In this document: one piece after another, positions 31,549 through 41,478 of the stretch
How the letters are laid out: every line of letters starts with the position of its first letter
Numbering within the stretch: the stretch's first letter is position 1
DNA from: Armigeres subalbatus
Taxonomy: Eukaryota > Arthropoda > Insecta > Diptera > Culicidae
Direction of reading: 5' to 3'
NCBI RefSeq assembly: GCF_024139115.2
Contig: NC_085141.1
Coordinates: forward strand, 243,589,047 to 243,653,046
Length of the DNA stretch: 64,000 nt
Notes under the pieces: model-generated
Told to the model about the DNA's origin: nothing
The model's input: only the letters and a program-made list of their open reading frames with translations
Database searches by the model: none
Program-made: the position numbers and the translations under genes

Positions 31549-33873
31549 GAACTTCCGGAAGAATTCCCAGAGGAACTTCCGGAAGAATTCCCAGAGGAAC
31601 TTCCGGAGGAATTCTCAGAGGAACTTCCGGATGAATTCCCGGAGGATCTTCCGGAGGAACTTCCAGAGAAATTCCCGGAGGAACTTCCGGAGGAACTTCC
31701 GGAGGAATTCCCGGAGGAACTTCCGGAGGAATTCCTGGAGGAACTTCCGGAGGAATTCCAGGAGGAACTTTTGGAGGAATTCCCGGAGGAACTTCCGGAG
31801 GAACTTCCGGAGGAATTCCCGGAGGAACTTCCGGAGGAATTCCCGGAGGAACTCCCGGAGGAATTTCCGGAGGAACTTCCGGAGGAATTCGGAGGAACTT
31901 CCGGAGGAATTCGGAGGAACTTCGGAGGAATTCGGAGGAACTTCGGAGGAATTCCCGGAGGAACTTCCGGAGGAATTCCGGAGGAACTTCCGGAGGAATT
32001 CGGAGGAACTTCGGAGGAATTCCCGGAGGAACTTCCGGAGGAATTCCCGGAGGAACTTCGGAGGAATTCCAGAGGAACTTCGGAGGAATTCCGGAGGAAC
32101 TTCCGGAGGAATTCGGAGGAACTTCCGGAGGAATTCCCGGAGGAACTTCCGGAGGAATTCGGAGGAACTTCCGGAGGAATTCGGAGGAACTTCGGAGGAA
32201 TTCCCGGAGGAACTTCGGAGGAATTCGGAGGAACTTCGGAGGAATTCCCGGAGGAACTTCCGGAGGAATTCGGAGGAACTTCGGAGGAATTCGGAGGAAC
32301 TTCCGGAGGAATTCGGAGGAACTTCGGAGGAATTCCCGGAGGAACTTCGGAGGAATTCCCGGAGGAACTTCCGGAGGAATTCGGAGGAACTTCCGGAGGA
32401 ATTCCCGGAGGAACTTCGGAGGAATTCGGAGGAACTTCCGGAGGAATTCGGAGGAACTTCCGGAGGAATTCCCGGAGGAACTTCGGAGGAATTCCAGGAG
32501 GAACTTCCGGAGGAATTCCGGAGGAACTTCGGAGGAATTCGGAGGAACTTCCGGAGGAATTCCCGGAGGAACTTCCGGAGGAATTCCCGGAGGAACTTCG
32601 GAGGAATTCCCGGAGGAACTTCGGAGGAATTCGGAGGAACTTCCGGAGGAATTCGGAGGAACTTCGGAGGAATTCCCGGAGGAACTTCCGGAGGAATTCA
32701 GGAGGAACTTCGGAGGAATTCGGAGGAACTTCCGGAGGAATTCCCGGAGGAACTTCCGGAGGAATTCCGGAGGAACTTCGGAGGAATTCGGAGGAACTTC
32801 CGGAGGAATTCCCGGAGGAACTTCGGAGGAATTCGGAGGAACTTCCGGAGGAATTCCCGGAGGAACTTCGGAGGAATTCCCTGAGGAACTTCCGGAGGAA
32901 TTCCCGGAGGAACTTCGGAGGAATTCGGAGGAACTTCCGGAGGAATTCCCGGAGGAACTTCCGGAGGAATTCGGAGGAACTTCCGGAGGAATTCCCGGAG
33001 GAACTTCGGAGGAATTCCCGGAGGAACTTCGGAGGAATTCCCGGAGGAACTTTCGGAGGAATTCCAGGAGGAACTTCCGGAGGAATTCCCGGAGGAACTT
33101 CCGGAGGAATTCCCGGAGGAACTTCGGAGGAATTCGGAGGAACTTCGGAGGAATTCCCGGAGGAACTTCCGGAGGAACTTCCGGAGGAATTCGGAGGATC
33201 TTCGGAGGAATTCCCGGAGGAACTTCCGGAGGAATTCCCGGAGGAACTTTCGGAGGAAGCCGCGGACGGACTTCCGGAGGAATTCCCGGAGGAGCTGCCG
33301 GGGGGAGTGCCGGAGGAACTTCCGGAGGAATTCCCGGAGGAACTTCCGGAGGAATTCCCGGAGGAACTTCGGAGGAATTCGGAGGAACTTCCGGAGGAAT
33401 TCCCGGAGGAACTTCGGAGGAATTCCCGGAGGAACTTCGGAGGAATTCGGAGGAACTTCCGGAGGAATTCGGAGGAACTTCGGAGGAATTCGGAGGAACT
33501 TCGGAGGAATTCCCGGAGGAACTTCCGGAGGATCTTCCAGAGGAATTCGGAGGAACTTCGGAGGATTTCCAGGAGGAACTTCGGAGGAATTCCCGGAGGA
33601 ACTTCGGAGGAATTCCCGGAGGAACTTCCGGAGGAATTCCCGGAGGAACTTCCGGAGGAATTCCCGGAGGAACTTCCGGAGGAATTCCCGGAGGAACTTC
33701 CGGAGGAATTCCCGGAGGAACTTCCGGAGGAATTCCCGGAGGAACTTCCAGAGGAATTCCCGGAGGAACTTCCGGAGGATCTTCCAGACGAATTCCCGGA
33801 GGAACTTCCGGAGGAATTCCCGGAGGAACTTCCGGAGGAATTCCCGCAGGAACTTCTGGAGGAACTTCCGGAA
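31549..33873. repeat. 2.3-kb minisatellite of GGAGGAA half-units
   Basis: About 2,325 bp of tandem repeats built from two alternating half-units, GGAGGAACTTCC and GGAGGAATTCCC, each with shortened forms (GGAGGAACTTC, GGAGGAATTC). The basic period is 24 bp with 21-23-bp variants. Most units include GAATTC and many include TCCGGA. A GC-rich variant patch (GGAAGCCGCGGACGG, GGGGGGAGTGCCGG) lies at 33254-33316. The array is free of stops in several frames on both strands, giving long Ser/Gly/Asn-, Pro/Glu/Val- and Arg/Asn-rich open frames (up to 843 codons, 31517-34048 minus) that are by-products of the repeat, not genes. Confidence 0.95.
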
Positions 33874-33949
33874 AAAAATTTTGTTTCGTTTCGCAAAATT
33901 TCGAATTAAATGGACATTGTTTTCGTATCGTTTCGAAATTGGATTCGGC

Positions 33950-34060
33950 TAGTTCACTTTGGACTAAACGTGTTATTTGGCTAAATGGCATTGGATCAAG
34001 TGACATTCGGCCAAATGGTTTTCTGCAGAATGCCGTTCGACCAAACAAGCATTCCCTTTT
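33950..34060. repeat. GGCCAAATG-type cluster beside the minisatellite
   Basis: TTTGGCTAAATGGC, TTCGGCCAAATGG and TTCGACCAAAC strings at short spacing, like 20945-21110. Further right, ATGTATCCAAAAATTA occurs twice ~106 bp apart (34135, 34240), a small direct duplication. Confidence 0.55.
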
Positions 34061-34322
34061 TTGAACAAGTTTGTTTGTAGCTCTGGAAATGGTTAGTCCA
34101 GAAGGAATCGGTCAGTTCTGAACCGCACTTCGAAATGTATCCAAAAATTAGTTGAAGTTTGCCGTCCCTTATGATCGATAGTGAAGACATTTTTGGAAAA
34201 AAAAAAATGGAGCGCGTCTTTCCGGGCCTCGCTTCAAGATGTATCCAAAAATTAACTGAGATATTAATTAAATAAGATATTTTTGGAAAAAAATGGAACG
34301 TGATAAAAAAAAATCGGGATTC

Positions 34323-35567
34323 CTCCTGGACGGGTCTGGGTAATTTGGCATAACGCCATTTGGCATAAGGTCATTTGGCATAATTCTGAGCTGCCAGAAA
34401 AGAGCGGGTTATTTGGCATAACGGACATTTGGCATAATTTCGACCTGTGAAAGCGAAAGGGATATTTCATGTATTGTTCACCGTAGATAAAGTAGGTTGA
34501 GGCTGTTTTCTGATAAATTAAGACTGATGGTATACATTTTCCGGAAGAACGAAATAACAAAACGGCAGAATTACTTCCGAGGGTGGGATCACATCCATCA
34601 TTGACTTATTCTCATGCCTACTTTTAAAGTAGGGATTACATCCACCATTGCTTCAATCCAGGCATGCGCCTTAAGACCGGATCGAATCCACCATTGCCTT
34701 AATCCGGGCAAGCGCCTAACTTTTAAAACTCGAGCAATACACTTGTCGTAGACGAGTTACTAAAACCAATCAAGTCACATATGAGTTACTGCAACCATAT
34801 CAATCTGAATTGTTCAATTCGGGGAAGAGAACACATCTACCATTGATTTATTTCCGGCAAGCGCCTACTTATAAAGAAGAAGCCACATCCACTATTGCCA
34901 TAATCCGGGCAGGACCTACTTTTAAAGAAAGGATTACATCCTACATTGCTTCAATCCGGGCAGGCGCCTACTTTTAAAGAACGAATCAAATCCTCCATTG
35001 CCATAATCCATGCAAGCGCCTATTTTTAAAGAAAGGATCACATCTACCATTGCCTCAATCCGGGAAAGCGCCTTCTTTTAAAGAAGGAATCACATCCACC
35101 ATTGTCATAATCCGGAAAAGCCGCTACTTTCAAAGAAGGGATCACATCCACCATTGCCTCAATCCGGGCAAGAGACTTCTTTTAAAGAAGACATCACATC
35201 CACCATTGTCATAATCCGGGCAGGCGCCTACTTTTGAAAAAGGAATCACATCCTTTATTGCCATAATACGCCCACACGCCTACTTTTAAAGAGGGATTAC
35301 ATCCACCATTGCTCTAATCCGGGTATGCGCCTACTTTTACATTGTATTGCAAATGCTTTCTTTCCACGAGACGATAATGTCTTTTTAATATTGTTATCAA
35401 CGGGTGTTATATTTACTATTCCGGGGTGTTTCCCGCACCACTTATTCACCATTTAGCGAACGCAAACAGAAATTATGCCAAATGTCCGTTATGCCAGAAG
35501 ACCGTTATGCCAAATGACCTTTATGCCAAATCACCTTATGCCAAAATGGCCCGCTTCTCTCCTGGAC
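34323..35567. mobile_element. Foldback-like element with tandem-subrepeat termini, 9-bp TSD
   Basis: A 1,227-bp element (34332-35558) bracketed by CTCCTGGAC at 34323-34331 and 35559-35567. The left end (34332-34440) carries five copies of TTTGGCATAA; the right end (35470-35558) carries five copies of the complement TTATGCCAAA or its variants. The interior is a tandem repeat (listed separately). Long inverted termini made of subrepeats, a satellite-like interior and a 9-bp duplication are the hallmarks of Foldback elements. No ORF of note. Confidence 0.82.
34565..35345. repeat. Internal satellite of ~51-54-bp units
   Basis: About 13 units of the type GGATCACATCCACCATTGCC + TCAATCCGGGCAAGCGCC + TACTTTTAAAGAA. 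Units alternate between ATTGCCTCAATCCGGG and ATTGYCATAATCCGGG forms from ~34870 to ~35220, a dimeric higher-order repeat of ~106 bp. A non-conforming segment (CTTGTCGTAGACGAGTTACT) lies at ~34745-34830. Confidence 0.85.
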
Positions 35568-35639
35568 CAAACATCTTTAAGACTCCAAACTAACTTTCGT
35601 TTTGGATTGCAACGCCGCGCGTTCCAATTTTTTCCATAA

Positions 35640-36420
35640 AGTTCTTCACTCCCTATCATACTTACTTGATACATGATGGGCTACAGCTCTTCGATGAACC
35701 TACGCCGAATGGAGTATTCTTCTCCACTGGACTCGATCCTGTGCCAATTGCTTCCAGTCACCCTGAACATTGAGCGCCCTCAGGTTCTCTTCAACTGCAA
35801 AAAGCCATCGTGTACGCAAATCCCAGGTGCATATGCGAGTTTGTGATAATGGTACCGCTTCTTTGCACACCAGCTCTTCTAACCGCTCCCTCGAGCGCTA
35901 TATTGAACAGTAGATTAGAGAGTGCATCACCCTGCTTTAATCCATCTAAGGTAACAAATGACGTCGATATTTCATCCACAAACCTTACACTTGATTTCGT
36001 TCCGTCCAACGTTATACGAATCAGCCGCATCAGTTTCGCCGGAAAACCATGTTCAAGCCTAATTTGCCATAATCCATTCCGTTTCACTGTATCGAAATCA
36101 ATAAACAGATGATGTGTCTGCAAGTTGTACTCCCGGAATTTATCACGAAATTGTGTCAGGGTGAACATTTGATCCGTCGTTGATCGGCCCTCACGAAAAC
36201 CTGCTTGGTATTCGCCGACGAAGGACCCTTCAAGCGGTCTCAATCTGTTGAACAGAATACGGGACATAATTTTGTACGCCGAATTAAGGAGGGTTATTCC
36301 TCGGTAATTGGCGCACTCCAGTCTGTGCCCTTTCCTAAAGAGAGGGCAAATGAGGCCCAACCGGCTAGCCAACCAGCTAGCAGGCATTTCTCTCCCTATC
36401 ATAAGGAGCCACAAACATCA
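35640..36420 (-). pseudogene. LINE B copy 2 fragment (RT, C-terminal end)
   Basis: Minus strand: RLGLICPLFRKGHRLECANY, RGITLLNSAYKIMSRILFNR, FVGEYQAGFREGRSTTDQMF, THHLFIDFDTVKRNGLW (motif A), LDGLKQGDALSNLLFNIALE (motif B), then HMHLGFAYTMAFCS where FADD is expected. The frame runs 36414-35791. The sequence next joins, with a large deletion, the very C-terminus (LNVQGDWKQLAQDRVQWRRI in another frame) and the 3' end CATGTATCAAGTAAGTATGA. Motif A has an in-frame loss of the KAAYD part (FIDF-DTVKR), and motif C is deleted. Confidence 0.88.
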
Positions 36421-37062
36421 ACTTATTTTTGGTTGCATTTTGAAGCGCGGTCCGGGATGAAAAAAAAAGAGATTTTGATTTTTCAAAACTGGCCAATTCC
36501 ATGGCTGTTACGAACTAAAAAAAACCCTTTCCGTGGAATCTGCGACAAAACCGCGACAAACAAAAATAATGGCTTTAGTACTTAGAAACACACATTCCAA
36601 TATAAAAGTACGCCCGAAGTAAAAACGGAATTTGAATTTTTGCTTTCTATGTTTCTGTTACAATAATGTATTGAATGGTAAAGCAGAATATACTTCAACC
36701 TGATATTTGGCATTGTGTTTTAGTGTTATCTTGTTATATACAGAAATAAGTTCAGAAAGTAAATGTTTAGATCGAGATACAATTATTGAACGACTCTCAC
36801 TCGCTTACGAGTTTTTATCAATTGATAATTTGGATATGTGATCGCATGAAAGTGTTTCTCTTTTCCCATCCCTGATTCTTGGAATCTGTGAGCCTGTATG
36901 GACATACACAGTTAATTTCGATTCCATATCAGGTGTAGTTTGCCTGGAAGACCAAACGAACTGCAGTACAATTTGGAGAACCTAGAACATCTGTAGGATT
37001 CCTTACTACAGCTTGCCTGTTAACATTTCTAATATTGTTTAAAGCTTAATTCTAAAAAAATC
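36421..37062. other. Spacer; no gene
   Basis: AT-rich, no recognisable coding motif or repeat. Confidence 0.4.
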
Positions 37063-37192
37063 AATTCTATTCTATTCTATTCTATTCTATTCTATTCTAT
37101 TCTTTCCTATTCTTTTCTATTCTATTCTATTCTTTTCTATTCTATTCTATTCTATTATATTCTTTTCTATTCTATTCTATTCTATTCTAATC
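37063..37192. repeat. (TTCTA)n pentanucleotide microsatellite
   Basis: About 25 copies of TTCTA/TATTC with scattered TTCTTTTC variants. Confidence 0.95.
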
Positions 37193-39440
37193 CATTTAAT
37201 TATTATTATTTCCATTTGATTCTTCTATCCGGTTCCATTTCCATCTTATCGAATCTAATCCACTTTTTGGATTCAATCAAAATTTGACAGCATAAACTTC
37301 ACTTCACATACCTATCTTTTATTCGGAAATGAACGTTTTAACTACGCCTTGATGCTGCTCCAAACGATCCACTCGACGAAGTTCACTCTCCACCCTGACA
37401 CAAATCCTGAGCTTTCAATACTCTCACGGTGTGAAAATGGTAGCAAACTGGCTACCACGGTAAAGGGTGCTGGCACATCGTTCCGGTTTCCATTCGGTAT
37501 TCAGTTTTCGTTGAACCACCACAAAGCACAGTACCGTAGAGCTTTCCAGCCCGGCACGAGTCGCTGCTCGTGTTCCACGGAGTCACCGTCGACATCGTCA
37601 TCGGCGGTCTTTGCCGTTGTGGTGTCTCATTCATTGATTTGAATTTTGTACCGAACAACTCGATTACTTCCGGCTCAGCGTGCCACTCTGGATTCATGGG
37701 AGATGCTGGCCATTGCCGCCGCTGTTGCTAACGGGGTGGGTGGGCGTATGAGAGTGCAGTAGATATAGAAACAGACCGTTGTACATGTTTTCATGCTACC
37801 AATCAAGGGTGATAATCCTGTCTGCTGCGTGACTGGGATGAGAAGAGCGCGCGTGTGTGTCATAACGGAGAGGAAAGCTGTTCCGGCATCCGGTCGGGTT
37901 TTGGGTTTGGATTTGTTGTACATCCGCGTGCGGAGGTGATTTATTTTAGCCTTCGCGGTAGGTATTTGGCCCGGTTTCGAGCTTGGCTCTTTATTCGACA
38001 ACATAATACAGTTGTTGGTTGTTTGATTTCGTCCCGCACATAATGAGGAAATTTGAAGGTTCTGTGTAAACATCAGAAGCAAGGTTGGTTTACTGTGTAG
38101 GTTATTGCTTTCCGTTTGATGTTTGATTGTGTCTGGTGCGATTATAGATAAAGTCGTGTTTTTGAGGATCTATATTAGTTTTCTTGTTAGTGTGGTGTTG
38201 TTGGTAGTTTCAGATTGAAAAGGACAATAGAAACATTGAAATGTGGTATTTCACGCATCGATGAATGGGGATAACTGGTGTGTGGGATAATAAGTGTGGG
38301 ATAACTACACTCATAAACCCTATTATCGAGCTCGGAAAAAATAAATGCCGACACAACGGCAATCAATATTTTTTCTGAATATTGAGCAATCAAAAAACTG
38401 TTTGCCGCTTATGTTAGGTGAAGATAGAAAACAGAACTTTTTTTTACCTTTTTTTTCGACTTATTATGGAGGAGTTAAGCACCGCGTCAAAACAAAACTT
38501 ATTTCGAAAAATCTTTAAAAATGAACTGTTTATCGTTTTTACATTGCAGAAGTCGAATAGGATACTCTTAAACTCTAGTTTCGTAAATACTACGTCAATT
38601 GTGCTTGACTTATGTTGTTTTGTTTTTATCACAATAAAAACAAATTACCGCAATAAAAGGACACAGTTGCCTTTCGTTACGATATTTTTAGAAGGTCAGT
38701 CCTATTGTTGTATCCTATTGTATTTCATATGGAGACAAATACCCCAACCGCAATAATAAGTTTAAATGACGCAATTTTTTAATCAAAAATATTGATTCTT
38801 CATCATTTTAAACGGAGTTTTGTCAAACAAAAGGTATTAAAGTAGCTTTTGGTTTTAGTAGATCCACAATTATTTTAGATGCTATTATATCCTGAATGGA
38901 CCATTTTAACACTAACGCAACATTAGGACATACCACAACGATAGGACGTTTTACTTACCCTAAAGACGTCAAAAAATATGCACAGATAGAAAAATTCACT
39001 GAAATTTAAGCTAATCAATAAATCACAGTAGAAATTTGAAAACTGACAGCATAATGTGATTAAATGGGTGTTGATACTTTTTAATCCGGAAAATTCCGAA
39101 TTAGCGAAATCCGGACTAACGAATCGTCGGATTAGCGAGGTCCGGATAAGCGGGGGGATACTGTAGTAGAAGCCTTTATTACGTGTCGATGGCCTACGTT
39201 TTAATCTTTGTTTACAGAAGTAGATAAGTCGTTTAGGTAATTTGGTATTGATATATGATACGCTAGAGATGATCGGGTTTTGGATTTTGCAAACTCCACT
39301 CGTTCCCAATTTAAAAATATACTTTCAAAACCGTGCCCGATTCGAAACCGTAATGTAAAATTTCATCAAACCCGATCCGTTCCGGTAAATGTTTATAAAC
39401 GGAAACCCGAGCCCGATCCAAACCCGAATTTATTTTTAAG
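37193..39440. other. Spacer; moderately GC-rich patch, no confident gene
   Basis: 37340-37990 is richer in GC than its surroundings and holds overlapping short frames on both strands (for example minus 37697-37452, MNPEWHAEPEVIELFGTKFK, and minus 38082-37675). I recognise no domain, so it could be a non-repetitive host exon or UTR, or chance. 39085-39170 contains repeated ATTCGAATTAGCGAAATCCGG-like strings ending GGGGGGATACTGTAGT, resembling a worn pogo-type terminus. Confidence 0.3.
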
Positions 39441-39954
39441 ACGTTGTCCTGCATAGTAGGCGAGAAAGTGCGCTCTGAACTACGCATGTAAAATACCCAA
39501 ACGATTCCTTATTTTAGTTTTTCATGGTTTAGTCAACTTTACTCGTGATTTTAGCATGAGAAAATATCGTATAAACCCGTCGGAAAGGATTACGAACATA
39601 TTTGCTGAAGGAATGAAGAAAATCCATCCAGCCGTTTTTGAGTTATGCGGATACGAACACAGACCATTTCATTTTTATTATATAGAAGACTAGTCGACCC
39701 GGCAGACGTTGTCCTGCATAGTAGGCGAAAATACGCGTTCTGAACAGCCCATGCAAAATTTCCATACGATTCTTAATTTTAGTTTCTCGCAATTTACTGA
39801 ACTTTATTCGTGATTTTCGTATAAGGAAATATCATATAAACCCGTCGGAAACGATAACGAACATATTTGCTGAGGAAATGAGGAAAATCCATCCAGCCGT
39901 TTGCGAGTTATGCGGATACGAACACAGACCATTTCATTTTTATTATATAGAAGA
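39441..39954. repeat. Two tandem ~264-bp repeats
   Basis: GACGTTGTCCTGCATAGTAG starts each unit (39441 and 39704); each ends ACAGACCATTTCATTTTTAT followed by TATATAGAAGA. Units are ~85-90% alike by eye. The 3' phrase CATTTTTATTATATAGA is the sort seen at 3' ends of LINE or SINE families, so this may be two head-to-tail 3' ends. Family not assigned. Confidence 0.8.
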
Positions 39955-40076
39955 TAAGGCCGCGTCTAATATTTATTTTATATGTATTCTAAAATTATTG
40001 AAAAGAAGAAAAATCATATTTTAGAACCCTATGAAACGCACATTTTTTCTTCTCTTTGTGTCACTTTCAATAATAT

Positions 40077-40289
40077 ATTGTAGATCCAGTTGAAAACCGA
40101 ACTGAGCTCTCGCAACAATCGCATTTTCACCCATTTCCGGATGTCGCAACTGCATCGCGAGTAGTGCGCATCTATATCATAGCCGTGCGCCATCATGCGC
40201 ACCATTCGCGATGCAGTTGCGACATTCGGAAATGGGAGAAAATGCGATTGTCGCGAGAGCTCAGTTCGGTTTTCAACTGGATCTACAAT
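40077..40289. mobile_element. Hairpin MITE, ~213 bp
   Basis: Left arm ATTGTAGATCCAGTTGAAAA mirrors right end TTTTCAACTGGATCTACAAT; the arms continue through CCGAACTGAGCTCTCGC and ATGCAGTTGCGACA to a centre near 40180. No coding capacity. Confidence 0.85.
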
Positions 40290-40569
40290 ATTGTTGTTCA
40301 TCAAGTATAAACACAATCGTATGCGTTATGCAGCGTACACACCAATAAAGCAGTTTGACGAACATTGACTCTACCACTCGTTTAGTCACGCATCGACCAT
40401 ATTCTATTGTATACAAACCGCGACACCAACATTCAATTAATTCGACCAACAATATCACTCACGAACAACCGACGCGCTAATTTAAACACCAACCATCAAA
40501 AAATAAATGAGGGTTTGTGCGACTTCAAGTTGGGTTTTGTTTTTAAGATTCTTGCAACTTTCCAGAATG

Positions 40570-40783
40570 GTTTGGAGAAAAGATATTTTGGTTACCAGAT
40601 AAAGATTGTCGCTGTGGTCGCTGTCCGGAACATCTTTTACTGGCGAGGATAGGGGAGCTAAATGTCAAAGAAGGAAAATCCATACGATTTGACAGCTTGG
40701 TACCCAACATGTTCCGGACAGCAGAACAAAGGGAACCGAAGCGACAATCTTTATCTAGTAACTAAAATATCTTTTGTTTGGAG
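40570..40783. mobile_element. MITE F copy 1, 8-bp TSD
   Basis: Element 40578-40775 is flanked by GTTTGGAG at 40570-40577 and 40776-40783. The arms begin AAAGATATTTTGGTTACCAG / end CTAGTAACTAAAATATCTTT and include AGATAAAGATTGTCGC. A second copy in opposite orientation is at ~44575-44745. An 8-bp duplication fits hAT or P-type elements. Confidence 0.8.
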
Positions 40784-41284
40784 TGGTCTCTAAGTTTAAG
40801 TTTTGATTTTTCAGATTTTCTAGACCCTTGGCTATTATCTGTCTAAGGCGATTAACGTAGTACTAATATTTTTTGTTCCTAGTTCTCCGGTACAGCCGGG
40901 AGAAGACATTGCTTTTACTTATCAAGAGTTTAGTAAACCTGTCTATCTCCAACAAGGGCCTCATACGCCTGTCACTGGCGAACAAAGCTCGTGTACTCTG
41001 CATCGAAGCTTAGAACCGGTGTTAGGGCGCAATCGTTAATGCGAACATTTTTATATTCGGTTAGTTACTGCAAATAAATTCTTTTTCGAGTCCCTATAAT
41101 CAAGCAGGTATCTCAAGCATACCATATCGTTATATTGCTGCATGATTGTGTGTTTGATTTTGATAAAATATCGAAAACAAAAGTGTGCATAAAAATTGCC
41201 TCGCCAAAAAGGTGGTAGAGAATTAACACTGTTGTTTACAGTTTGGAACCAAATCCAGATGTCGCACATGTTGGTTTGAGGATT
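40784..41284. other. Spacer; no gene
   Basis: No recognisable gene. The region near 41280 may hold the eroded end of the Jockey-like LINE to the right. Confidence 0.35.
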
Positions 41285-41478
41285 CAGTGCTCCGCCTTCT
41301 CCCCCTGATCACCAATACATCAAAGTGGACTGGAACCTCGGAAACATTTTCCTCTACTGCTATTTGTACCGCCTGGAGGAAATTAACATTCATCGATGTT
41401 CTCTCTAGTATTTATAACCTCATTCGAGTCTATCTGGCTATCAATTCGTCTACGCAAATGATCCCAAATAACGCGATG

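Noticed and set aside
31410..34048. Open frames of 828, 843, 447 and 712 codons on both strands
   Set aside because: They lie in the minisatellite. The repeat contains no stop in several frames, so long frames are expected on both strands; composition is purely that of the repeat.
31549..35345. CRISPR-like regular repeats
   Set aside because: Units are contiguous or vary in step with the repeat; there are no unique spacers, and all other features are eukaryotic.
37340..38082. A host gene exon in the GC-richer patch
   Set aside because: Overlapping short frames on both strands, no domain, no convincing splice or promoter signals.
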